Shown one piece after another: positions 12,225 to 19,016 of a DNA stretch of 46,101 bases (positions are counted from its first letter, which is position 1; each line of letters begins with the position of its first letter). The stretch comes from a virus, in the IMG/VR virus record IMGVR_UViG_3300025400_000635, positions 1-46,101 of that record; one strand, 5' to 3'. Position numbers and translations under genes: made by a program. The notes beneath the pieces were generated by a model. It made no database searches and had not been told where the DNA came from. It was given only the letters and a program-made list of their open reading frames with translations.

Positions 12225-12866
12225 ATGAAACACTGTCCTAAATGTGGAGCCGAACACGATAAACCAGGCATTTTCTGTTCTCGCTCTTGTGCTAACTCAA
12301 GAGTCAGAGACCAAGCCTTCAAGGATAATGCCAGCGCTTACGCTAAAGCCAATCCAGTGGGCTGGGCCGCCAATCCAAAAAGCCCTCGAAGTGGGGAGGG
12401 GATTAAGAAAAAGTGGGCCGCTTTCAGAAAAAATTTAAAATGTTGCGAATGCGGTATCGAATTTGAAGTACCATATTCGCAACGAAACAGAAAATACTGT
12501 TCTGTTGATTGTAGCAACAAAAATAAATTCCACGTAAATTCAAACAGAAAGAAAACATCAATTCACAACGGATTTAAAATGGATTCTGGCGCAGAACTCG
12601 CATTCGCTCAGTTATGTGATAAAAATTCAATTCATTGGGTCAAAAATACGACCGTGTGGTTTGAATACTTACCAGGTAAAAGATACTACCCTGATTTCTA
12701 TCTTAAAGATTTTGATCTATGGGTGGAAATAAAAGGCAAGCGTTATTTTAGAGAGGATGATCCAATCAGATGGGCATCGGTACCAAACCACGAAGTGATA
12801 TGGTCCAATAAAATAACATTACCTACTAAAATAATGGCGACCGAGAAGGGGATCGAACCCTCCTGA
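12225..12866 (+). CDS. PD-(D/E)XK-type homing endonuclease with two zinc fingers
   Basis: 213 residues on the plus strand. CPKCGAEH...FCSRSC and CCECGIEF...YCSVDC are two Cys4 fingers. The nuclease core has DSGAELAFAQLC, YYPDFYLKDFDLWVEIKGKRYF (PD, then E-x-K). Start MKHCPKC at 12225. Its last nine codons, and stop, run antisense through tRNA-Asp. Close in design to the gene at 9504. It lies between two halves of a split tRNA, as expected for a homing event. Confidence 0.87.
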   Translation: MKHCPKCGAEHDKPGIFCSRSCANSRVRDQAFKDNASAYAKANPVGWAANPKSPRSGEGIKKKWAAFRKNLKCCECGIEFEVPYSQRNRKYCSVDCSNKNKFHVNSNRKKTSIHNGFKMDSGAELAFAQLCDKNSIHWVKNTTVWFEYLPGKRYYPDFYLKDFDLWVEIKGKRYFREDDPIRWASVPNHEVIWSNKITLPTKIMATEKGIEPS

Positions 12867-12914
12867 ATATCCGCAGTGACAGTGCGGCGACCACACCAAG
12901 CAGTCCCCTCGGCC
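12835..12914 (-). tRNA. tRNA-Asp (GUC)
   Basis: GGCCGAG pairs with CTCGGTC, then G-CCA. Anticodon CCGCA-CTGTCAC-TGCGG gives GUC. T loop TTCGATC. Overlapped on the other strand by the nuclease C-terminus. The following 73 nt (12915-12987) hold only weak stems such as GCCCGAAAGCG. Confidence 0.92.
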
Positions 12915-12987
12915 TATAGTTATAAAGAAGCCCTGAGTTAGTGCAAACAAGATAGACTTGAGTGGTTCGCTTTCGGGCGGATGATAT

Positions 12988-13063
12988 TGGTGGGCTATCG
13001 CGGATTCAAACCACGCAACAACTCTATGTTGTAGAGTTAGGATTTCCAATCACTCTAAAGCCT
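12988..13063 (-). tRNA. tRNA, apparent Val (AAC) with C33
   Basis: 76 nt with regular numbering. Anticodon arm ACTCT-ACAACAT-AGAGT would give AAC, but position 33 is C. T loop TTTGAAT (U56) and D loop ATTGGAAA. Acceptor AGGCTTT/ATAGCCC has two mismatches, including A1-C72. Isotype uncertain. Confidence 0.6.
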
Positions 13064-13065
13064 AT

Positions 13066-13162
13066 AAATTTGATCCAGATTACACGGCGTTAAGAATAGG
13101 TACCCTAGCTTAACTTCTGTCCGGTGGCAGGTCTTTCCGCTAACCAACTACGCTACCATTCC
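13066..13162 (-). pseudogene. orphan tRNA 5' half followed by a hairpin
   Basis: GGAATGG-TA-GCGTAGTTGGTTAGCG is a convincing acceptor strand and D arm. The sequence continues to TTAAGCTAGGGT and then diverges into a strong GTTAAG...CTTAAC hairpin; no T arm or CCA. The 3' half at 12153 supplies the complementary CCATTCC and begins with the same CTAGGGT. Confidence 0.6.
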
Positions 13163-13167
13163 TAAAC

Positions 13168-13241
13168 TGGATGCAGGACCTAGAATCGCACTAGGGACTG
13201 GAGCTTATGAGACTCCCGAGATACTACTTCTCCATCCTGCG
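13168..13241 (-). tRNA. initiator tRNA-fMet (CAU), non-canonical elbow
   Basis: 5' CGCAGGA and 3' TCCTGCA leave C1 facing A72, the initiator hallmark, and TG-GAG follows as in E. coli fMet. Anticodon GGAGT-CTCATAA-GCTCC gives CAU. T loop TGCGATT (G55) and D loop AGTAGTA (A18-G19) are unusual. Confidence 0.85.
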
Positions 13242-13248
13242 GCAAACT

Positions 13249-13323
13249 TGGTGGACCGACGGGGATTCGAACCCCGGACTCTAGAATGCAAATCTAGTGC
13301 GTTCCCAATTACGCCATCAGCCC
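13249..13323 (-). tRNA. tRNA-Ala (UGC)
   Basis: GGGCTGA pairs with TCGGTCC, then A-CCA. Anticodon CTAGA-TTTGCAT-TCTAG gives UGC. Canonical loops. Confidence 0.94.
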
Positions 13324-13329
13324 AAATTT

Positions 13330-13414
13330 TGGTGGATGCGGTTGGAGTCGAACCAACAGTGCCAAGGGCGGGAGATTTACAGTCTCCTGGGGTTACCAGT
13401 TTTCCTACACATCC
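13330..13414 (-). tRNA. tRNA-Tyr (GUA)
   Basis: GGATGTG pairs with CGCATCC, then A-CCA. Anticodon GGAGA-CTGTAAA-TCTCC gives GUA. Long variable arm and T loop TTCGACT. First tRNA after the promoter at 13424-13452. Confidence 0.94.
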
Positions 13415-13423
13415 ATATAACTT

Positions 13424-13452
13424 ATTATACACTCTACCAGCTATGCTGTCAA
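13424..13452 (-). promoter_or_regulatory. consensus sigma70 promoter heading the tRNA array
   Basis: TTGACA, 17-nt spacer, TATAAT on the minus strand; predicted start falls just before tRNA-Tyr. Confidence 0.93.
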
Positions 13453-13488
13453 CATCTAGTTTATCTTTCTAGTGCTGTAGTAGAGTGT

Positions 13489-13554
13489 GTATTAAAATGC
13501 TCTAGACTATGTCTGTTCCGGCGCTTTCGGGACGCTATGAGAACATTTTAATAC
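13489..13554. repeat. long-arm stem element H8
   Basis: GTATTAAAATG (13489-13499) pairs with CATTTTAATAC (13544-13554); core of about 44 nt with CGTCCCGAAAGCGCC. It lies upstream of the tRNA-Tyr promoter, so outside the array transcript. Arms resemble H1. Confidence 0.65.
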
Positions 13555-13656
13555 GCTACCATTTTCTTTCCACAAGAGGAAATGCCATCCGGTAGGCCGC
13601 CCATTTGCTAGTTATTATAGTGTCTAGCGTGGATCTCGTTTCCACTTTTTAACACT

Positions 13657-13693
13657 TGAAAAACAAAAACCCCAGGGTGTTTAGTCCTGGGGT
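13657..13693 (-). terminator. Rho-independent terminator
   Basis: Minus strand: ACCCCAGG-loop-CCTGGGGT stem, then TTTTTGTTTTTC. Ends the short transcript carrying the 47-residue gene and insulates the tRNA-Tyr promoter. Confidence 0.9.
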
Positions 13694-13718
13694 CCTTTGG
13701 AGTTAGAGTGTAGTTGTA

Positions 13719-13862
13719 TTACACTTTGGTCTCCCGGACCCCGATCTTAATCTCTGGTGTGCGATCATTATTTGACATTTCGAACGCAGACCATAAGGCG
13801 GCAGGGCAATAGCCTAGCTGACTTGCGGTTCCTTGTATCAAATGTTTATGTAACGACTGCAT
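13719..13862 (-). CDS. 47-residue protein in its own transcription unit
   Basis: MQSLHKHLIQGTASQLGY..., then CPAALWSAFEMSNN and a basic C-terminus VRETKV. Two consensus promoters (14018-14046, 13920-13948) lie upstream and a strong terminator just downstream, so this is an independent gene. A purine-rich AAGGAAAAATTGGAAA leader contains the ribosome-binding site. No family recognised. Such isolated, strongly promoted mini-genes in phages are often early host-takeover factors; that is inference. Confidence 0.7.
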   Translation of the reverse strand: MQSLHKHLIQGTASQLGYCPAALWSAFEMSNNDRTPEIKIGVRETKV

Positions 13863-13919
13863 TTTAGTTTCCAATTTTTCCTTAAAATTTATACGTCTTT
13901 TTATATAACGTATGCTTCT

Positions 13920-13948
13920 ATTGTAGTGCCTTTCAACACCACTGTCAA
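13920..13948 (-). promoter_or_regulatory. sigma70 promoter P2 for the 47-residue gene
   Basis: TTGACA, 17-nt spacer, TACAAT, about 60 nt upstream of the start codon. The leader can form a stem ATACGT/ACGTAT. Confidence 0.88.
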
Positions 13949-14017
13949 CAACTTTTGGTATCTTTTTTGTTGTTTTTTTACAACAAGTATTTATACCTTG
14001 CTTGCTAACATGTATTT

Positions 14018-14046
14018 ATTATATGTTTATTTAGTCTTTGTGTCAA
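14018..14046 (-). promoter_or_regulatory. consensus sigma70 promoter P1 for the 47-residue gene
   Basis: TTGACA, 17-nt spacer, TATAAT, 98 nt upstream of P2 in the same orientation, just past the QueC-like stop codon. Confidence 0.9.
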
Positions 14047-14053
14047 CCACTAT

Positions 14054-14683
14054 TTAGATATTTCCTGGATCTTTTAGGCCTAGTTGCTCAAAACCCCAAG
14101 ATCTTTCATTGCAGCCATTGCAATTATAACATCTTCCTACTTCTTGAGAGTTGCAGGTATGTGTGATGTAATATAGTTTATTTTGTTCCAAACGGTTGCA
14201 CAGGTCGATGATATGAGTCTTGTTTAATTTTTCTAGCGGTGCTCTGAACCAGTAACTTGTTTGATAGGGAACAGGATCCCACCCAATCATATGTTGTGGC
14301 TGTTGATCTATCAACCCTAAAAAAGCCATGTGATACCCTAAACGCCATGCTTCTCTTACTCCAGATTCTACCTGTTGTTGTTGCGGTAGATCGGGATTGC
14401 CCACAGTAATAGGGTCTTGATAAGGTAACCCAAAGTTATCATTGATGTGTGCCACCACTAACTTAGAAAAAATCTTAGACCCTTCTGTTCTTTGAATAGT
14501 CAACGGCACTATGGTATGTGGATTTCCAAACTCTTTGTTTACCTGTAGAAGGATATGGTAAAGTAATGCACTATCAATACCACCACTGAGAAAAACGGCA
14601 ATCCTGCCAGGAGTTTCGGGTAACTCTATTTCTACAGTTCGCTGATCTTTTTTTGGACCGCACTGAAAACTCTTTGTCAACAT
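14054..14683 (-). CDS. queC-like: QueC-like 7-cyano-7-deazaguanine synthase
   Basis: 209 residues. VFLSGGIDSALLYHIL (30-45) is the ATP-pyrophosphatase SGGxDS loop. The C-terminal C-x8-C-x2-C-x2-C (THTCNSQEVGRCYNCNGCNER) is the zinc site of QueC. QueC makes preQ0, the precursor of queuosine in tRNA and of 7-deazaguanine DNA bases. No QueD/QueE or transglycosylase is in the window. Its start lies 1 nt after the stop of the glycosyltransferase-like gene, so it could be cotranscribed with the glycan genes. A different PP-loop substrate is possible. Confidence 0.75.
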   Translation of the reverse strand: MLTKSFQCGPKKDQRTVEIELPETPGRIAVFLSGGIDSALLYHILLQVNKEFGNPHTIVPLTIQRTEGSKIFSKLVVAHINDNFGLPYQDPITVGNPDLPQQQQVESGVREAWRLGYHMAFLGLIDQQPQHMIGWDPVPYQTSYWFRAPLEKLNKTHIIDLCNRLEQNKLYYITHTCNSQEVGRCYNCNGCNERSWGFEQLGLKDPGNI

Positions 14684-14684
14684 A

Positions 14685-15464
14685 TTAAAAATAAGTTACA
14701 TTAGATTTAAAAGGATACAAAATCTCGTTGTTTTCCAAAGGTGTGTTCTTGCGTGTTTCAATCCACAAAGTTGTTCCGATACCTAATGCCAATGTTGCCG
14801 GCATACTTTGATTGCCAATCATCATCTTAGCACCTGCAATCAATCTAGCCAATGCTAGTCCGTCGCTGGTAGGTTCATAGTGTACTTTGACTTTCATTGT
14901 TTCTTCAAACCAAGCATGGTCTTCAGGTAAGCCCACAAAAAACGCTTGGTCAACAAGATTACGCTCAAGCCAGTTGACCCATTCTTCTACCTTACTAACA
15001 TCATCAGTGCCCTGCAAATAGTGAGGGTTTCTTGAAATACAAATAGGACGGCCTGGTATCACTGTGGGCTTATCTACTTCAACATAGGGATCTATTTGTA
15101 GTGTTCTAAAGTTTTCTTGTAGGTCCACACCCATGGCATTGGCATATTGGTTAGCAAAGTTGCGTGGCCAAATGGGATCATTCATATGATGAGCAACTCG
15201 TTCTAACTCAAAATCCACTGTTTCGCCTTGCCATACAGCAAACTTGGTTAGACAACTTTGTATTTCCATAATAGGAGCAAGGAAATCAAAGTCGCCCTGT
15301 GTCATACGACCGCTGTGACGACCTGCGTTGCCCCAACCAATACTGGCCGCTACCTTGTCCATATAGTTAAGACGAAGATAGTAGTCACCACCTCCTTGTG
15401 TTTTAACAAAGGCTAGGCTGCTAAATGTATCTCCAGTACTACCCGAATGTGTAAATGATGCCAT
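14685..15464 (-). CDS. GT9-like glycosyltransferase
   Basis: 259 residues. STGDTFSSLAFVKTQGG near the N-terminus resembles the GD-x2-...-A-x3-K motif of heptosyltransferase (GT9) families, and GNQSMPATLALGIGTTLWIE near 215-235 is the sugar-donor-site region. Probably a GT-B enzyme of the surface or virion glycan pathway. It lies 1 nt from the stop of the GT17-like gene and 1 nt before the QueC-like start. Specificity unknown. Confidence 0.6.
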   Translation of the reverse strand: MASFTHSGSTGDTFSSLAFVKTQGGGDYYLRLNYMDKVAASIGWGNAGRHSGRMTQGDFDFLAPIMEIQSCLTKFAVWQGETVDFELERVAHHMNDPIWPRNFANQYANAMGVDLQENFRTLQIDPYVEVDKPTVIPGRPICISRNPHYLQGTDDVSKVEEWVNWLERNLVDQAFFVGLPEDHAWFEETMKVKVHYEPTSDGLALARLIAGAKMMIGNQSMPATLALGIGTTLWIETRKNTPLENNEILYPFKSNVTYF

Positions 15465-15465
15465 A

Positions 15466-16314
15466 TTACTCTGGATAAAAATCGTAAACAGAATGTGTTG
15501 CGTTGGGTACGATCATGTCTTGGTATTTTTCTAAATTCTCAACAATGATACGGGGAAAATAATCATCAACAGTGACATATTCAAAACGCTCAACATAGTT
15601 GAATCCTAGAAATCCTACCTTGTTGGCAATCATGTAGTCAACATCAACTGTGTCTGCCAAGCCCTTAGATTCTGCGTGGGCAAAGTTCTTTAGTTTATTG
15701 GCTGCAAAATCATTGTGTCCGAAGTAAGTCCAGTGCCAGCCGCCGTGGTCAATGATAACGCTGTTGGTATTGGTATCAACAATGGGCAAGTTACTTCTAT
15801 TAAAAGTAAACTTACGTTCACGTTGAGCATCTGTAAACTCACTGGCACGAGTCACAATAATGTTACGTTGTCTTGCATGTGGTTGTACCATTAGGAAGTT
15901 AAGTTTGAAATAAAACAACGGGATGCCTAGAACATATCTAGAATATCCATTAGTGTCTTCTTTGATAAGTTCGATGGCTTCTGGGCGAGGAATCTCGTCA
16001 CAGTCTGAAACAATGACTAAATCATCAGGTTGTAAGTCAGTTAACCCTCTACGCAGTTCTCTACGTTGGAAGTTTTCGTTTACCCAAGTATTAGGATCAC
16101 CGGGCATGTCATCCAACATGATGTGTCTAATCTTACTGCTATATTTTTCAAATCGTTCCCAGTTATCTTTTAGATAAAAAGGTTTGGGGTTACTTTGGTG
16201 TGTAAGGTTGCCTTCGGCAATAACAAAGAAGTCTACGGTATCCCATAGTTCTTGTAGTCTAAGTTCTAGTATATCAAACTCGTTATAAAATGTAAAACAA
16301 TCAAAAACTCTCAT
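15466..16314 (-). CDS. GT17-family glycosyltransferase (beta-1,4-GlcNAc-transferase-like)
   Basis: 282 residues. MRVFDCFTFYNEFDILELRLQEL at the N-terminus, DDLVIVSDCDEIPRPEAIE at about 105 (the D-x-D-x-P region) and WHWTYFG are hallmarks of Glyco_transf_17 (MGAT3-like). Such proteins are common in phage genomes next to other glycan genes. Second in a run of four minus-strand genes (16883-14054). The acceptor is unknown. Confidence 0.85.
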   Translation of the reverse strand: MRVFDCFTFYNEFDILELRLQELWDTVDFFVIAEGNLTHQSNPKPFYLKDNWERFEKYSSKIRHIMLDDMPGDPNTWVNENFQRRELRRGLTDLQPDDLVIVSDCDEIPRPEAIELIKEDTNGYSRYVLGIPLFYFKLNFLMVQPHARQRNIIVTRASEFTDAQRERKFTFNRSNLPIVDTNTNSVIIDHGGWHWTYFGHNDFAANKLKNFAHAESKGLADTVDVDYMIANKVGFLGFNYVERFEYVTVDDYFPRIIVENLEKYQDMIVPNATHSVYDFYPE

Positions 16315-16325
16315 TTATTCTCTCT

Positions 16326-16883
16326 TTATGGTATTTGTACAAAGGCGTGGACGTCATTAAATTCTACTGACAGATTTGGTAAAGCATCTCTAAATGCTTG
16401 GGCAACATCGGGACTCCATGCGTCGTCGCCTACAATCAATCCTCCCGATTTCATTTTTGGAAAAAAGTTTTGAATATCTTTAATAACACCTTGGTAACTA
16501 TGGTCACCATCGACAAGCAAAAAGTCTATGCTATTATCTTCGTAAAGTGCGGCTGCTTCTTCACTGGTCATAGCATGTAGATTATACAGGCCTGCTACTG
16601 GTGCTAGTCTTTCGTGAAACCCCTCAATATGATAATCCTGCCATTCTTCGGGCTGCGACTCTGCTGATGCAGCATAGTGTGACAAAGGTTTCATTGGATC
16701 TATACAATCAAAACGAATCTTTTTACCGCTGTTAACAATCTCAACGCACATATATGCTGTGGACTTACCTTTGAAGCTGCCTATCTCAACAAACAGAGCT
16801 CCGTCGTCTGCTTGAGCAACTACATCTTTATATACATAGTCATAACTGAACCAACCGTGTATATTTTCATAAAAATGTTCCAT
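16326..16883 (-). CDS. class I SAM-dependent methyltransferase (Methyltransf_24-like)
   Basis: 185 residues from ATG 16883 (MEHFYENIHGWF), preceded by TTAAAGGGAAAT; longer in-frame starts are in the promoter region. FVEIGSFKGKSTAYM is motif I (SAM binding), DFLLVDGDHSYQGVIKDI motif IV with the family DGDHSY, and GGLIVGDD follows. Probably modifies a sugar of the adjacent glycan genes. Divergent from the plus-strand cassette. Confidence 0.82.
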   Translation of the reverse strand: MEHFYENIHGWFSYDYVYKDVVAQADDGALFVEIGSFKGKSTAYMCVEIVNSGKKIRFDCIDPMKPLSHYAASAESQPEEWQDYHIEGFHERLAPVAGLYNLHAMTSEEAAALYEDNSIDFLLVDGDHSYQGVIKDIQNFFPKMKSGGLIVGDDAWSPDVAQAFRDALPNLSVEFNDVHAFVQIP

Positions 16884-16895
16884 ATTTCCCTTTAA

Positions 16896-16965
16896 ATGGT
16901 TGTTATTTAAAAAATATTTATAGTATACTATAACACATGGAAATATTTTTAGCAACCTAGCGGCT
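16896..16965. promoter_or_regulatory. divergent promoter region of the glycan cassette
   Basis: ATAGTATACTAT at 16920-16931 is a palindrome that can provide a -10 on both strands: minus TTGCTA-17-TATAGT, plus TTGTTA-18-TATACT. It lies between the methyltransferase and the plus-strand glycosyltransferase at 17000. Matches are imperfect. Confidence 0.5.
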
Positions 16966-16999
16966 CACTAAATATTTCTAAAATAGTTAAAGGATTACA

Positions 17000-17647
17000 A
17001 TGAACATAGCAGTCGTAAGTTTGAACAATCAAGGATACCAGCCGTTGGCTGATTTGACCTGGGATCAAAATAAAGCACTTTACGCAGAACGACATGGATA
17101 TGCATACGCTTGCAAAACTGACAACTTTTACAATGTAAACATTGGGTTTGAAAAGATTTGGTTTTTGAGAGACATGCTGGAAGGCTATCCAGACATCGAA
17201 TGGATTTGGTGGACCGGTTGTGACACACTGATCACTAACTTTACAATCAAGTTAGAGGACATTATAGATAACAACTATCATTTTATCATTGCCACAGACT
17301 GCAATGATATCAATGCAGACAGTTTTCTTGTTAGAAACAGTCCAGAGGGACGAGCTTACATTCAAATGATCATTGACCAGTACCCACTGTATTATAATCA
17401 CAACTGGGCCGAACAACAAGTTATGATTGATACCTATGAGGACAATAAAGGCATTATCAAAATCGTTCCTCAAAAAACATTTAACTCCTACGATTGTAAA
17501 CTATATCCTAACCAAGCCGCAGTTGATCGCCACGGTAACTCCAGTGATTGGACCAAGGGCGACTTATTGATTCACTGGCCAGGAACAAGTTTGCCACATC
17601 GTATGCAACTAGCACAATACTATCTAACTCAAGTTGTAACAGAATGA
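17000..17647 (+). CDS. GT34-like (GMA12/MNN10-type) glycosyltransferase
   Basis: 215 residues; AAAGGA precedes the ATG. NKALYAERHGYAY, FEKIWFLRDML and EWIWWTGCDTLITN (about 70-85) match the galactosyl/mannosyltransferase GMA12/MNN10 pattern; the usual D-x-D is read here as CDT. HNWAEQQVMID corresponds to the D/E-Q site. First gene of the plus-strand glycan operon. Its TGA overlaps the next ATG. Confidence 0.75.
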   Translation: MNIAVVSLNNQGYQPLADLTWDQNKALYAERHGYAYACKTDNFYNVNIGFEKIWFLRDMLEGYPDIEWIWWTGCDTLITNFTIKLEDIIDNNYHFIIATDCNDINADSFLVRNSPEGRAYIQMIIDQYPLYYNHNWAEQQVMIDTYEDNKGIIKIVPQKTFNSYDCKLYPNQAAVDRHGNSSDWTKGDLLIHWPGTSLPHRMQLAQYYLTQVVTE

Positions 17648-18459
17648 AAATCTATATAACTGGTGCTTCTGGGTTTATTGGTAAAAACCTTGTTGAGTTT
17701 TATCAAGGCCACAAGATTCTAACGCATACTCGAGATTCTTATATAGAAAAACAATGTGATTATTTCAAACCGGATCTAATCATTCATTGTGCCGCAGAGA
17801 TATACAAACCTGAAGTTATGATGAGTAGTAACATCATACTAACTTATAACTGCTTGGAGTATGTAAGAAAGAACCCTACAACTCGAATGGTACATATTGG
17901 ATCTAGTGCTGAATACGGACCAATGCCCAGAGCCAGTGCTGAAACAGATCGTATCAATCCTGTTGATATGTATCAGGCCACTAAGGGTGCAGCCACTCTA
18001 TTGTGTCAAGGCTATGCTAGACAATATGAATTAGATATTAAGATTGCCCGTGTTTATAGTGCGTTTGGTAATCACGAGAAGCCACACAGGTTGTTTAGTA
18101 GATTATACGATGCATTCTTTAATGACCAACCTATGAATTTGTTTAGTGGCGAGCACGATTTTATCTACATTGATGATTTTGTTAGGGGCATCGATATATT
18201 GGCCAATGCTCCTGCTGAGCCCGGTGATATTGTAAACTTCGGTTCAGGTATTCAGACCAGTAATCTAGAAGTATTAAATGCTTGGCAAGAAGTTACCGGA
18301 CGTACCGGACCAGTCACCTATGTTGATAAAATGGCCAAGGCCTTTGAAAGTGATGTTTGGATCTGTGATACAACATATGCCAAACATAGATATGGGTTTG
18401 AGGTTGAATATAGCCTTAAACAAGGTATTGAAGAACTGATTAGGAATAAACAAAAATGA
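17644..18459 (+). CDS. NAD-dependent sugar epimerase/dehydratase (extended SDR)
   Basis: 271 residues from ATG 17644, which overlaps the preceding stop (ATGA). ITGASGFIGKNLVEF is the Rossmann GxxGxxG loop; MVHIGSSAEYG and MYQATKGA give Ser/Tyr-x3-Lys catalysis. Likely a nucleotide-sugar epimerase, dehydratase or reductase working with RmlB at 20106. Exact reaction not deducible. Overlaps the next gene by 4 nt. Confidence 0.85.
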   Translation: MKIYITGASGFIGKNLVEFYQGHKILTHTRDSYIEKQCDYFKPDLIIHCAAEIYKPEVMMSSNIILTYNCLEYVRKNPTTRMVHIGSSAEYGPMPRASAETDRINPVDMYQATKGAATLLCQGYARQYELDIKIARVYSAFGNHEKPHRLFSRLYDAFFNDQPMNLFSGEHDFIYIDDFVRGIDILANAPAEPGDIVNFGSGIQTSNLEVLNAWQEVTGRTGPVTYVDKMAKAFESDVWICDTTYAKHRYGFEVEYSLKQGIEELIRNKQK

Positions 18460-19016
18460 GACTAATGGCTATTACTATTTTTGATTACTTTAAAGATCGT
18501 CTTTCTTCTTTGGAAAACAACTATTTAGAAATCGGTATATGGCATGGAACGAGTGTATCTGAACTTGCTAAACTTTTTCCTAATAAAACTATATATGCGA
18601 TTGATCCGTTTATTGAGGACGGGTTTACTTCCCACGAATCATCTATACAGCAAGGTGATCAACTATCTGATAATCGAAATATCGTTTTAGAAAATATCAA
18701 AGGTCTTACTAATCTCCACTTGTATGAAATGACCAGTAAAGATTTTTTCGATTCTCTTACACAGGATACAATCTCCCAAATGAATGTGTCTCATGTTATG
18801 ATAGATGGTAGCCATCATTATGATGATGTTATATTAGATACACAACTAGCAATGACAGTTATCGGTAATAAGGCAGGTACTGTAGCATTTGATGATACTA
18901 ATCTAGAAGGAGTTGAAAAAGCAATGAATGAGTTTCATAGCAATACACTTAATAGAATTGAATCATTTGAAGATATGCACCCAAACACAAGAATATATAA
19001 AATTAAATCACTATGA
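18456..19016 (+). CDS. SAM-dependent methyltransferase (Methyltransf_24-like)
   Basis: 186 residues. NYLEIGIWHGTSVSELAKLF is motif I; HVMIDGSHHYDDVILD is the family D-G-x-H-x-Y motif; TVAFDDTN follows. Same family as 16326-16883 but clearly diverged. ATG at 18456 overlaps the upstream stop; an alternative ATG is three codons later. Probably methylates the unusual sugar made by this operon. Confidence 0.82.
   Translation: MRLMAITIFDYFKDRLSSLENNYLEIGIWHGTSVSELAKLFPNKTIYAIDPFIEDGFTSHESSIQQGDQLSDNRNIVLENIKGLTNLHLYEMTSKDFFDSLTQDTISQMNVSHVMIDGSHHYDDVILDTQLAMTVIGNKAGTVAFDDTNLEGVEKAMNEFHSNTLNRIESFEDMHPNTRIYKIKSL

Noticed and set aside
13205-13551. ORFs across tRNA-fMet, Ala and Tyr
   Set aside because: Only translated tRNA sequence (for example the RGFEP and NQQ tracts come from GGATTCGAACC-type stretches).
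2226-13554. CRISPR array
   Set aside because: Repeats are inverted arms around unequal cores with genes between, not short direct repeats with equal spacers.
15923-16177. 84-codon plus-strand ORF opposite the GT17 gene
   Set aside because: Antisense to a strongly supported coding region, Ser-rich shadow.
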